A stretch of 64,000 nt of DNA from an uncultured Rhodocyclaceae bacterium (GTDB lineage Bacteria; Pseudomonadota; Gammaproteobacteria; Burkholderiales; Rhodocyclaceae), in contig OU015322.1 in NCBI GenBank assembly GCA_907163225.1, positions 124,001-188,000 on the forward strand, in the 5' to 3' direction. Of the stretch, positions 35,978 through 44,864 are shown piece after piece. The notes under the pieces are model-generated. The model was not told the DNA's origin. It worked only from the letters and a program-made list of their open reading frames with translations, and ran no database searches. Numbering within the stretch: the stretch's first letter is position 1; every line of letters begins with the position of its first letter. Both the position numbers and the translations under genes were made by a program.

Positions 35978-35999
35978 TGATCGCTGTCCATGGGCAGTT

Positions 36000-36029
36000 A
36001 ACACCTATCCGAGCAATTGGATAGGTGTT
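36000..36029 (+). terminator. Terminator after the PEP-CTERM gene
   Basis: AACACCTATCC, 8-base loop, GGATAGGTGTT followed by TTGC; an 11-bp perfect stem beyond repeat copy F. Confidence 0.8.
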
Positions 36030-36215
36030 TTGCTGTCGCTCTGAATTTGCAGAACCTGGCAATAAACTGCGCGCGGGTTAGCTGTCGCACACTTCAATCT
36101 GAGCAATGCATCGAGTGGCAATGAATCGCCGCGTTTTCTCAGAGCACCAAGAGGGGCATAATCTTCATGCAGGAGATGGCATGCACCTAACTGCCAAACA
36201 AAGAGAGAAAACAAG

Positions 36216-36569
36216 ATGCGTTTCAGAAATCCTTTTCCAACGATAGCCGTTCTCTGCGCAATTCTGCTCACTGGCCCATCGACGGCAGCCGGCCTGAATG
36301 TGCTGGGCATCGATGACATGAGTTGCTCCGCGTGGACCAAATCGAAAGATGATCCTGATCTGCGCGCAAGCTACATTGTCTGGGTGCGCGGATTCCTGAC
36401 CGGGCATAACTATGCGTTGCCCGGCCAGCAGGTATCCACCATTTCCAGCGGCACTGTGGAAATGAAGATGAATCAGTATTGCAGCCGAAATCCCGGCGGC
36501 CTGTTCAGCGATGGGGCCCCGCGAATGAGCGACGAGCTCTCCGGGCGGAATCAGCCGGTTCGGAAATGA
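36216..36569 (+). CDS. Small exported protein, Rap1a/HdeA-like
   Basis: A 117-residue protein. The signal peptide covers PFPTIAVLCAILLTGPSTAA. The mature domain has two Cys (MSCSAW and QYCSRNP) that could form a disulfide, a helix RASYIVWVRGFLTGHNYALP and ISSGTVEMKMNQYC. This pattern resembles Rap1a/Tai immunity or HdeA-type periplasmic proteins, but the match is weak. No secretion or toxin genes are adjacent. Confidence 0.5.
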   Translation: MRFRNPFPTIAVLCAILLTGPSTAAGLNVLGIDDMSCSAWTKSKDDPDLRASYIVWVRGFLTGHNYALPGQQVSTISSGTVEMKMNQYCSRNPGGLFSDGAPRMSDELSGRNQPVRK

Positions 36570-36758
36570 CGCTTCCCGAGGGCGCTCAGGCGGCGTAATG
36601 AACCGCCAGCCAGAGCGTTACTTGATCCAGTGAGGTCCACTCCATGCGGTGCCGGCGATGCGATGTCGATTGCCGGTATGTGTTGCTTTGCACAGAAGAA
36701 ACACCGGGGTGGGGCCCCCCGGGCGTTGAGTTGCGTTTGACTGTAGATTCCCCCTCAT

Positions 36759-37439
36759 CTAGAAGCGTCGGCGTAAGCATGAAAACACTGCAATACCGCT
36801 AGCAAGGAGGGCGAAAGTCCCAGGTTCGGGAGCTTCGTTGCTTGATCCAACCAGCACTCGAATTTCGTCGATTGTTGTTGCACCGAAATTTAGAGTTAGT
36901 GTCCTAAAGTTCGCTGAAACCCCCAGGCTGTCTCCAACACTAGTTGTGCCGGGCTCCATACCGCGAGCGCCGCTCTTTGCATCGTAGGTGGTGCCAGGCA
37001 CGCCGAGTAAGGCATCTGTTGCGATAAGACCAGAATAAGAAGAAATGATCCCTAAAATATCTCCATCAAACGTAATCGTGGCGCTTATTGAGGCTTGATT
37101 GTGATCCGGTGGGTCTAGGTGGAAAAGAAAACTCGTAAGTGTTGTCCCCGTTGCGATGTTGATGGTAGCTGCGGGGTTTGGCATAGTCGGTGCATAGTCC
37201 CCCGAGGAAGAAAAGTTGACCAAAATTGGCGAGGAAAGAATGACATTCTGGGCTTCTCGATAGACCATCATCTGCGTATTTTCGGTGGCATCCCATAGCA
37301 ATGATGCAGGGATAGCGCCTTGAATCAAGTCGCCTGTCGTTGAAAGGATGGCTGTCGCATGTGCAGGCCTCGTCAAAGTGAAAAAAGTACTCCCAAGTAG
37401 CGTTATTGCAATGCCAAAAGCATAGTTACGACGGTTCAT
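36759..37439 (-). CDS. PEP-CTERM sorting-domain exported protein
   Basis: A 226-residue secreted protein. It has a signal peptide (YAFGIAITLLGSTFFTL, cleavage near AHATA) and a sorting tail EAPEPGTFALLASGIAVFSC followed by LRRRF. The body is beta-rich, with SISATITFDGDILGIIS and LTLNFGATTIDEIRVLVGSS, a pattern common in PEP-CTERM surface proteins of unknown role. Base composition is more AT-rich than in the core genes, suggesting later acquisition. Confidence 0.85.
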   Translation of the reverse strand: MNRRNYAFGIAITLLGSTFFTLTRPAHATAILSTTGDLIQGAIPASLLWDATENTQMMVYREAQNVILSSPILVNFSSSGDYAPTMPNPAATINIATGTTLTSFLFHLDPPDHNQASISATITFDGDILGIISSYSGLIATDALLGVPGTTYDAKSGARGMEPGTTSVGDSLGVSANFRTLTLNFGATTIDEIRVLVGSSNEAPEPGTFALLASGIAVFSCLRRRF

Positions 37440-37537
37440 GATAGTTCCTTAAAAAGTGGCCACCATTGGTTTTTCCGCAGGGCTTCAAAAACTCATTCGC
37501 GGTGGAGCAGCGGGGCAAAATCTTCTCGTTGTAACTA

Positions 37538-38094
37538 TTAAGCCGACAGAAGGTTTATGGTTAAATCAAAATCATGACCATCATCATCCCAACCTTCATC
37601 AACTTCGTAATAGCTCATTACATATGAGCCAATGCCTGCGGCAAGATTCGATGCTGAATTCCAAGTTTTTGATGCATCGCCATAATGATCATCATCATCT
37701 AGCCAACTTGCGAGACGAATAAGTTCCCCAATGATTGTTACCGCCACTCCCGCAGCAATAACATAAGGATTTGGTATCGTCGAAATCGCTGAGCCGATTG
37801 ACGAGACGATTTGGCCTGCCTCGGAGTAACCACCATCGTCTTCCCACATTGAAATGGCGGCGTCTAGAAACCCATTCGCATCTTGCATTGGATATATCCA
37901 ATAATCAGGGTAACGGACATCATCACTGTCATCGTTTATGGAGTACCGGTTTGATGTGGTTGTAATAAGTTTACCGTTACCATCAACGACAGCGCTCAGC
38001 AAGTATATCTCGTCATGTCCAACTTCGCGCTGATCGTGGCATTTTAGCTTGGATACCTTTAATCCATATTTTGTTGGATTAACTGTTGGTTGAT
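37538..38094 (-). pseudogene. 3' half of an unknown gene split by the IS element
   Basis: The frame begins DQPTVNPTKYGLKVSKLKCH at the IS edge and runs 185 codons to TAA. It contains REVGHDEIYLLSAVVDGNG, a hydrophobic segment SSIGSAISTIPNPYVIAAGV continuing AVTIIGELI, and a His/Asp-rich end (WLDDDDHYGD, WDDDGHDFDL). Together with the piece at 39372-39822 it forms one 335-residue protein once the IS and one 3-bp duplication are removed. No family is recognised. It is AT-rich. Confidence 0.75.
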
Positions 38095-38097
38095 CTC
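38095..38097. repeat. Target-site duplication, left of IS copy 1
   Basis: CTC directly before the IS; matched by CTC at 39372-39374. Confidence 0.6.
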
Positions 38098-38185
38098 AGA
38101 AGTGGCTCCGCGAATCCGGACATCCGGTTAAGTGAATTCTCTGCTTCAATGGGCGATGTAAATCGCCTGCCAAGGAGCAGAAGCA

Positions 38186-38488
38186 ATGAGAAGACCCCGC
38201 CGTAACCACACAGCCACCTTCAAGGCGAAAGTGGCGATCGCCGCCCTCAAGGGCGATGAGACGCTGGCCGCGTTAGCGGAGAAGTTTGATGTTCATCCGA
38301 ACCAGATTACCCAGTGGAAGACGCAACTGCTGGAGAACGCCTCCGGCGTCTTCGCCACGGCTGCCGAGAAGCAGTCAGCAACGCCAGATCTGAAAGACTT
38401 GCACGCAAAGATTGGCCAGCAGGCGCTGGAAATCGATTTTTTGGCCGTCGCGCTCGGTCGCATCGGCGATGCGAGCGCAAAACGATGA
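38186..38488 (+). CDS. IS3-family transposase OrfA
   Basis: A 100-residue DNA-binding subunit with an N-terminal helix-turn-helix ([20 protein letters not shown], then [20 protein letters not shown]) and a coiled-coil-like C-terminus ([20 protein letters not shown]). The stop overlaps the orfB start (ATGA). Classical IS3 elements fuse OrfA and OrfB by -1 frameshifting; here coupling by overlap is also possible. Confidence 0.9.
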   Translation: MRRPRRNHTATFKAKVAIAALKGDETLAALAEKFDVHPNQITQWKTQLLENASGVFATAAEKQSATPDLKDLHAKIGQQALEIDFLAVALGRIGDASAKR

Positions 38489-39312
38489 TCGACAAGAACC
38501 ACGAGTTGCCTGTCGTGCGGCAGGCGCAATTGCTGGAACTCTCTCGCTCCTCCGTCTATTACCTGCCGCAACCAACGCCCGAAGTTGACCTGCGGCTGAT
38601 GCGGCGAATCGATGAACTGCACCTGGAGCATCCCTTCGCCGGGGCGCGGATGCTGCGTGACATGCTCAAGCTGGAAGGACATGAGATCGGTCGCAAGCAT
38701 GTCGGCACGCTGATGAAGAAGCTCGACATCCAGGCCATCTACCGCAAAGCCAACACCAGCCGGCGCAACCAGGCACACCGCATTTATCCCTATCTGCTGC
38801 GGAATCTCAGCATCGACCGTCCGAACCAGGTCTGGGCGATGGATACCACCTACATTCCAATGCGCCGGGGCTTCGTCTATCTGAGCGCCGTGCTCGACTG
38901 GGCCACTCGCCGGGTGCTGGCGTGGCGCCTGTCAAACAGCCTGACCGCCGATCCCTGTGTCGATGCGCTGGAAGAGGCCATCATGAAATACGGCAAGCCG
39001 GAAATCATGAACACAGACCAAGGCAGCCAATTCACCAGCTCCGCCTTCATTGGCTTGCTTCAGGAGCTCAGGATTCAGGTCAGCATGGATGGCAAAGGTT
39101 GTTGGCGGGATAACGTCTTCGTTGAGCGCCTCTGGAAATCGGTCAAGTACGAAGAAATATATCTGCACGGCTACGAAACCGTTTCCGAGGTCAGGCAGGC
39201 ACTGGCTCGCTATTTCGATTTTTACAATCGGCGTCGTCCGCATTCATCCCTTGACGGGCTAACCCCGGATACGGCTTACTTCAACCCGTCGCTGCTCGCC
39301 GCAGCGGCTTAA
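38485..39312 (+). CDS. IS3-family transposase OrfB (DDE integrase core)
   Basis: A 275-residue integrase-fold protein. The HTH_21 segment lies near [20 protein letters not shown]. The DDE residues are in [27 protein letters not shown] and [17 protein letters not shown], with 35-type spacing. It ends with [20 protein letters not shown] use the ATG at 38485, which overlaps the orfA stop; a longer frame from 38314 is the same frame read back through orfA. Confidence 0.93.
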   Translation: MIDKNHELPVVRQAQLLELSRSSVYYLPQPTPEVDLRLMRRIDELHLEHPFAGARMLRDMLKLEGHEIGRKHVGTLMKKLDIQAIYRKANTSRRNQAHRIYPYLLRNLSIDRPNQVWAMDTTYIPMRRGFVYLSAVLDWATRRVLAWRLSNSLTADPCVDALEEAIMKYGKPEIMNTDQGSQFTSSAFIGLLQELRIQVSMDGKGCWRDNVFVERLWKSVKYEEIYLHGYETVSEVRQALARYFDFYNRRRPHSSLDGLTPDTAYFNPSLLAAAA

Positions 39313-39371
39313 CCCGCAGAGAAATCACCTAAGAAAACCGAATTTCTGTCCAACTGCACGGGGCCACTTCT

Positions 39372-39374
39372 CTC
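39372..39374. repeat. Target-site duplication, right of IS copy 1
   Basis: CTC directly after the IS, repeating 38095-38097. Confidence 0.6.
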
Positions 39375-39822
39375 CTTGCCCTGCTGTTTCACAGCGGCAT
39401 CCAAATAGCTTTGAATTTAGGGCTCTGGCTACTTCGTAAGCGAGTGTCTTATTTTTCTGAATGATTAACGAAGGTGTATAGTTTGCAATGCCCCCTGCTA
39501 TGGCTTTATCTATTTCAGATCGAATTATCTTTTTTCGTTCCAAGATCATTTGGTCTCGAGCAGCCAGCCAAGTTCTTGATTGAATTGCTAACTGGACTGA
39601 CAAGTCACCCTGCGGCGCTCTCCATTCACGAGAAATAAAATACCTCTTGGCTCTTTCTGGACCTGACATTTTTTTCCAGTTTTTAATCAACTGATCGACT
39701 AGTGGTTTTCCGAGCTTTGTTGAAAATGTTTTTGCGATAGGGTCAGTGTTTTGATTTTCCAATGCATTAATAATGATTGGGACAAAACTGATACTCGGAC
39801 GTTTTTTCGGCGCGATATTCAT
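39372..39822 (-). pseudogene. 5' half of an unknown gene split by the IS element
   Basis: Starts MNIAPKKRPSISFVPIIINA at an ATG seven bases after GGGGAG and runs 150 codons to the IS edge, ending GCRCETAGQG. It has a basic helical middle (MILERKKIIRSEIDKAIAGG). Without the IS it continues in frame into 38094-37538, giving 335 residues. As it stands the frame runs a short way into the IS and stops. The family is unknown; composition is AT-rich. Confidence 0.75.
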
Positions 39823-40014
39823 GAGAATCTCCCCTGTGAAATTAATGACAAATTGTCCGCACACTTTCGTTCAGAGAGTATGGGTTGTTCAAATCTAACG
39901 GATATTTGGTTACAAACCAGTTACAGGCGATTTCATGAAAAAAACACAAATATTTGTATGAAGACGTCGAGCGAAGTGAGTATGTGTATGGTTTAAGTAA
40001 CGGCGAGTAGTTGC

Positions 40015-41838
40015 TTAACCGCTCAGGGGAAGCCTTTCGGCAAGAAACTTCAAACTCTGGAGGTGGAGATGTTTGAGGTATTCGCGGTGCGAAATTACCC
40101 AAGCTTCGTCGTCATTTGCATTGAGAAAACTTTCAGGAATTTGGGCTTGTAGATCGCGGAGCTGGGTCACATCTCCTCTAACATGGGCTGACTTTGCGTT
40201 CCGTTCAAATTCAATGCTGTCGACTCGACACGAACCTGCAACCAGCGAGACGTGACCATGCTTGATAACAACCCAGGGCAACGGCGTTTCGCCTTTTTCG
40301 CACCCAAGATGACGTAGCCGCCAAAGGGCTACCTTCAGGTTGTTGCGGGCAACATCGCCATCGGCATCGGGCCATAGCAGGTCGCACAGTCGTTCGGCCG
40401 AAACCTTGTAGCCGCCGAGGACGATCAGGGCCTTGAGCAGTGTTTTTGTCCGGGTGCCATGCCAGTCTCGGTCGTAGAGTCTTTTGCCATTGATCTCGAC
40501 GCATAGTTCGCCAAAGGTGGTGATCTGGATGGGGCGCGGATCCGGCTGAGGTGTCTTGGTGGGTGTTGGCGGAGAAGTCAGGCGGGCGAGCAGCGTTGAG
40601 ATGAATTCCGGTCGGCGCAGGTTGCAGGGGAGTGGCTCGCCGGCGGGAAGGGCGGCTCGAGCCCGATCAAGTGCGTTATGCGCTTTATCCGGGTGGCCCT
40701 GCTCAAGGTTCAGGTGCGCTTCTTCTAGTGCGCCGCTGGCGGTCAACAGATGGGCGCCAGCTTTGTTCCAGCTATCCATGCTGGCAGCGAGCCAGTTCAA
40801 GGTGCGCTCGGATTGTCTTAGGTCGGCGAGGGCCTGGATGGCAAGGAGGGTCGCGGTTCGTTCGGCGACCGTGCTGTGGCATCGGATGGCCATGTCGATG
40901 GCCGTTTCGGCGTGGAAGAGCGCAGTATCGGGCTGGCCAGTTAGCAAGGCTGCAGCGCCGAGGGCATAGTGAGTGTAGCTGCGGTGGTAATGCTTGTGCG
41001 ACGGGATGCTGCGCGTGCGAATGCGGTCGGCGACTGCTTCCAGTTTGGCTGGCTGCTGGTTGGCAATGGCGAGTGAAAGCAATTGGTGCCCCATACAGAT
41101 CAGCCAGAGCGATGATGGGAGCTTGTCGAAATTGGGGCTGGCGACAGTTGCCGCCATGTGCGCGCAAGTATCTTCGGGGTTGTTGCGGAGGGCGTTGACC
41201 AAGCCCACGGTTGCTTTCAAATGTAGCTTTGGAAACGGGTGGGCGTCCGGGTCCGGACTGAGATGCAAGGCGTCGCGGACGATGGCATCGGCAATTTTGA
41301 GGCGGCCGGACATCAGTTCGCAGTAGCCACGCAGGCTGGCGTGCACAATGCGCTGGGCATCGGAGTCGGTACTCTCGGCGGCTTCTCCAAATTCTTCAAC
41401 GGTGCACTGAATGTCGTCCATTTGACCCGGGCCGAGCAGTTGGGCAATCGCAGTCTGCATGAGTAGCGCACCGCGACCGAGCGCTGAAAGGTCTGGCAGG
41501 GCAAGGAGTTGATCAACACGAATTTGCCAGGTGTTGAATTCCCTGAAGTCGCTTCCCGCCTCAAATACCGAGTTCATGCCGAGTACCGCTGTCGCGCAGG
41601 CGACTTCGATGTTGCCGCCAGCTATCAGGGTATCGAAAAGGCGGGTGTCTTTGAACGGCGTTTCAGGATTCGCAGCGGCGTGCAACAAGCGAGCGTGCTC
41701 AATTCCTCCTGCGGCGCAGTTTATTGCTTCGCGTGCACCCGGTGGGCGAAGCTCGTAGAGCCAAGCCCAGGGAGATGGATTGATCCGGTTTGCCGAATTT
41801 GTTGGCCTTAAATCAATAGTGACGCAATCGGTTTCCAT
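40015..41838 (-). CDS. TPR-type transcriptional regulator with winged-helix C-terminus (SARP-like)
   Basis: A 607-residue protein. Residues 50-425 are helical repeats of TPR type (HYALGAAALLTGQPDTALFH, LEEAHLNLEQGHPDKAHNAL). Residues 437-520 are an OmpR/SARP-type winged helix: ITTFGELCVEINGKRL, then LLKALIVLGGYKVSAERLCD, LLWPDADGDVARNNLKVALW and RLRHLG. The usual ATPase domain of large SARP or MalT-type regulators is missing. It probably activates transcription after sensing a partner through the TPR part. Its targets are unknown; the hybrid kinase gene is divergent. Confidence 0.7.
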   Translation of the reverse strand: METDCVTIDLRPTNSANRINPSPWAWLYELRPPGAREAINCAAGGIEHARLLHAAANPETPFKDTRLFDTLIAGGNIEVACATAVLGMNSVFEAGSDFREFNTWQIRVDQLLALPDLSALGRGALLMQTAIAQLLGPGQMDDIQCTVEEFGEAAESTDSDAQRIVHASLRGYCELMSGRLKIADAIVRDALHLSPDPDAHPFPKLHLKATVGLVNALRNNPEDTCAHMAATVASPNFDKLPSSLWLICMGHQLLSLAIANQQPAKLEAVADRIRTRSIPSHKHYHRSYTHYALGAAALLTGQPDTALFHAETAIDMAIRCHSTVAERTATLLAIQALADLRQSERTLNWLAASMDSWNKAGAHLLTASGALEEAHLNLEQGHPDKAHNALDRARAALPAGEPLPCNLRRPEFISTLLARLTSPPTPTKTPQPDPRPIQITTFGELCVEINGKRLYDRDWHGTRTKTLLKALIVLGGYKVSAERLCDLLWPDADGDVARNNLKVALWRLRHLGCEKGETPLPWVVIKHGHVSLVAGSCRVDSIEFERNAKSAHVRGDVTQLRDLQAQIPESFLNANDDEAWVISHREYLKHLHLQSLKFLAERLPLSG

Positions 41839-42179
41839 GATGAGTCATCCGATCTTGTTTTCCCAATGTCATTATATGCCTTGGAGAAACGTACAGCGAC
41901 AAGAAATGCAATATCGATTTCACAGTGTGTCCGTTACGCACGTGACATCGCCAGGAAGCCGTCTGTAATATTGCCCTGACCCACTGCGAGCTAGGCGGTA
42001 AAGCGCAGATGAATATGGCGCATGCTTCTGCGGTCAACCGGAAAAACTCTCAAATTTTCAATGCATTTTCTCCCTGGAATGCGGAGGCCGTGGTTTTTTT
42101 TGCGAGGCGCGGATGGGATGATTTAATGGCGACATAATGTTAATATCAATAATCACATTTATGTCACTAGGGTCATTTC
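41839..42179. other. 341-bp divergent intergenic region
   Basis: Between the SARP-like regulator and the hybrid kinase. It contains repeat copy G (42028-42059) and an AT-rich stretch just before the kinase start (around 42125-42165) that could hold its promoter. I see no gene, RNA or clear operator in it. Confidence 0.6.
42028..42059 (-). repeat. Dispersed GGTTGACCG repeat, copy G
   Basis: CTGCGGTCAACCGGAAAAA, then CTCTCAAATTTTC. A good match to the family, in a divergent promoter region. Confidence 0.7.
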
Positions 42180-44495
42180 GTGGATATTCTGCTGGTCGAG
42201 AGCTCACCGCTCTATCGGGAGATTCTTCAGCAAAGTTTTCGCCGCTTTCGTGGCGTAGTCTTCGCGCAGGCTTCGTCGCTGGCTGAGGCGCTGGCGACGG
42301 CTGACGGGAGAGAGTTCAACTTTGTGGTGGTCGCCGGGCAGTTGTCCGATGGCGACGGGCTGGCGCTGGCCCGGCAACTGAGAGCGGAGGGGCGGGTTCC
42401 GGTGGCGCCCATTGTGTTGCTGACCGGCACACCGAGTGCCGAGTTGTCAGCTCAGGCCAGCCTTGCCGGCGTGACCGAGGTTTTTCGCAAGCAGGATCTG
42501 GATGAGCTGCTTGCCTTTGCCCGACATTTTCTTGAGGTTCATCAACCCTTGCGCTGCCGCATTCTCTATGTTGAGGATGCTCTGGATCAGCGCCTTGTAC
42601 TTGAGGCCCAGTTGCGTGACTGGGGGGCGACTGTCGATGCCTTTGAGTCAGCGGATGAGGCATGGCTGGCGTTTTTGCAGGGTGACTATGATCTGGTGCT
42701 GAGCGACGTGATGCTTGGCAGCGGTATGAGCGGGTCTCGCCTGATCAATCGCATTCGTCGGCAGGAGTTGCCCCGGGGCGGCGTTCCCATTCTGGCGGTG
42801 ACGGCTTTCGATAGCCAGGCCAGACGGATTGAGCTGTTCAATCTGGGGGTCGATGATTACGTTACCAAGCCGGTTTTTCCAGATGAACTGCGGGCGCGCA
42901 TCTTCAATCTGGTTTCGCGCAAGCGGGCAACGGAACGTAACCGCGACCTGTTAGCTGCCACTGAGCTTGGTGTTACGGTTATCGACGAAGATGGCTTCAT
43001 CTTGTCGATGGATGACAATGCCCGAACAATGTTTTGCATCCAAGGTGCCGTCGAGGCAGTGAATTTCGGAAATTTGCTGGTGAGCGACGCCGGCGAAGGG
43101 GGGAGCAGCGACTCCCTGCGCTGGCTGATCGGCGAGCAGGGCGTTCAGCGGCTGCACTTTGAGGGGCTGCATCGGGACGGCCAGCTTTTTCCGCTCGAAC
43201 TTTCATCGTTGGAGATCGACCCGGCCAATGGTGGCCGGCGTTTTGCGTTGCTGACGCGAGATATGAGCCAGGAGCAGGCGCTGGCCGATCAGTTGTCGCG
43301 CGTCCGTGAATCAGCTGAGCGTCTCGGGCGCATGAAGGCTGAATTTCTCGCCAACATGAGCCATGAAATTCGCACGCCCTTGAATGCCATCATCGGCATG
43401 TCATATCTGCTCAAACGAGATGCTTTGGCGAACGACCAACGGGAGTGCGTCGAGCATATAGAGTCATCGGGCCTGCACCTGCTCGGATTGGTTGACGACA
43501 TTCTCGACTTCTCGAAAATTGAATCTGGCAAATTGGAACTGGAGGCAGTCTCACTGTCAGTCAGAGAGATCCTTGGCAACGTTGCCGACATGATCGGACA
43601 GCGTGCCGCCGCCAAGGAAATTGCCGTTCACGTTGACGCCAACGCGCTACCGGCGCAGCTGTGCGGAGATCCAACGCGCCTGACCCAGGCCTTGATCAAT
43701 TACGCCTCCAATGCGGTCAAGTTTTCTGAGCGCGGTACGATCACCTTGAGAGCTTCGGCCACCGAGCAAGGAAAATCCCATTTCATGCTGCGTTTTGAGG
43801 TGCTCGACACAGGCATAGGCATCGAGCAGAAGAATCTTGACTTGCTCTTTGACTCCTTCCAGCAAGCTGATGGTTCGAGTACGCGCCGCTTTGGGGGCGC
43901 CGGTCTCGGGCTGGCGATTACCCGGGAACTGGCCCGCCTGATGGGGGGCGATGTGGGTGTCCGCAGCGAACCGGGGCGCGGCAGCAATTTCTGGTTTACC
44001 GCTCGCCTTGCCCGGGCAGCCGAACCCGTGCCGGATAGCGGCACGGCATCCTCTGCTCTGACGATTGCCGAGCAATTCTCCGGCGAACCTGTCCTGCTCG
44101 TCGAGGATGACCCGGTCAATCGCCATGTGGCGTTGACTCTGCTTGCCAAGACAGGATTGGCGGTCGACTTGGCCGATGACGGGCTGGCGGCGCTGAAGGC
44201 GGTGCGTGAGAAAGCCTATTCGCTGATTTTGATGGATATCCAGATGCCGCACATGGATGGCCTGCAGGCTACGCGGATTATTCGTCGCTTGCCAGGGTAT
44301 GCCGCCGTGCCTATTGTCGCCGTCACGGCCAACGCCTTTGAGAGCGACCGGCAACGCTGTTTTGAGGTTGGCATGAACGACTTTATCCCGAAGCCGATTA
44401 ATCCCGGCTTGCTCTACTCAGTGCTCCTGCGCTGGCTGTCGGAGAACCGGAAGACGCTGGCGTTGTCGGCCAGTTCAGAGGTGAACGACGCCTGA
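42180..44495 (+). CDS. Hybrid sensor histidine kinase (REC-REC-PAS-HK-REC)
   Basis: A 771-residue cytoplasmic protein without transmembrane helices. REC1 (1-118) lacks the phospho-acceptor: the usual Asp is Ala in FVVVAGQLSDGDGL. REC2 (124-245) keeps it (DLVLSDVMLGSG). A PAS-like domain follows (LGVTVIDEDGFILSMDD). HisKA has FLANMSHEIRTPLNAIIG with the phospho-His near residue 394; the ATPase has NYASNAVKFS, DTGIGI and GGAGLGLAI. REC3 (636-760) is intact (LILMDIQMPHMDGLQ). No Hpt domain or output domain is present, so a phosphotransfer partner must lie elsewhere. It starts with GTG. Confidence 0.9.
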   Translation: MDILLVESSPLYREILQQSFRRFRGVVFAQASSLAEALATADGREFNFVVVAGQLSDGDGLALARQLRAEGRVPVAPIVLLTGTPSAELSAQASLAGVTEVFRKQDLDELLAFARHFLEVHQPLRCRILYVEDALDQRLVLEAQLRDWGATVDAFESADEAWLAFLQGDYDLVLSDVMLGSGMSGSRLINRIRRQELPRGGVPILAVTAFDSQARRIELFNLGVDDYVTKPVFPDELRARIFNLVSRKRATERNRDLLAATELGVTVIDEDGFILSMDDNARTMFCIQGAVEAVNFGNLLVSDAGEGGSSDSLRWLIGEQGVQRLHFEGLHRDGQLFPLELSSLEIDPANGGRRFALLTRDMSQEQALADQLSRVRESAERLGRMKAEFLANMSHEIRTPLNAIIGMSYLLKRDALANDQRECVEHIESSGLHLLGLVDDILDFSKIESGKLELEAVSLSVREILGNVADMIGQRAAAKEIAVHVDANALPAQLCGDPTRLTQALINYASNAVKFSERGTITLRASATEQGKSHFMLRFEVLDTGIGIEQKNLDLLFDSFQQADGSSTRRFGGAGLGLAITRELARLMGGDVGVRSEPGRGSNFWFTARLARAAEPVPDSGTASSALTIAEQFSGEPVLLVEDDPVNRHVALTLLAKTGLAVDLADDGLAALKAVREKAYSLILMDIQMPHMDGLQATRIIRRLPGYAAVPIVAVTANAFESDRQRCFEVGMNDFIPKPINPGLLYSVLLRWLSENRKTLALSASSEVNDA

Positions 44496-44522
44496 CGGCA
44501 TCGTCACTGCTCGGGTGGGCTG

Positions 44523-44855
44523 CTAAGGCGAAGCTGGGCGGTAGATGGCGAGCCAGATCGTTGGCGCAGCCGGCGTTGTCCAATCGACGCGGTGCCGGCG
44601 GCCGGGGGCAATGTCGATGCAAGTGCCCGGCGTCAGTCGCCGCGCATTGGTTTCGTCTTCAAAGCGGAGCAGCGCTTCGCCGCTAATCAGCAGCACCCAT
44701 TCCGCCTCTGCTTGCTCGTACCAAAAATCCGGCGGGCTGCATTGTCCGGTCGACACAATCCGCTGCACGATCAGATTTGGCTCGTTGAGCAGCGACGTGA
44801 ATTGTTCATCGCAGGTGCCCGCTGGCGGAAGGTTGGCAAACAGATTGTCGAGCAT
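44523..44855 (-). CDS. Cupin-domain protein
   Basis: A 110-residue single cupin barrel. Conserved parts are PDFWYEQAEAEWVLLISGEA (first cupin motif region) and LTPGTCIDIAPGRRHRVDW (second motif with the metal-binding His). The role could be a small enzyme or sugar/metal-binding protein. It is the last gene of a minus-strand run prfB - unknown - cupin, 9 bp after its neighbour. Confidence 0.8.
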   Translation of the reverse strand: MLDNLFANLPPAGTCDEQFTSLLNEPNLIVQRIVSTGQCSPPDFWYEQAEAEWVLLISGEALLRFEDETNARRLTPGTCIDIAPGRRHRVDWTTPAAPTIWLAIYRPASP

Positions 44856-44864
44856 GGTGTCGGG

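Larger units (their letters stand above)
38098..39371 (+). mobile_element. IS3-family insertion sequence, copy 1 (1,274 bp)
   Basis: The ends are AGAAGTGGCTCCG on the left and the complement of AGAAGTGGCCCCG on the right (imperfect terminal inverted repeats). The CTC duplication flanks it. It carries orfA and orfB. Its encoded proteins and total length are the same as copy 2 at 51654-52927. It interrupts a minus-strand gene. Confidence 0.9.
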
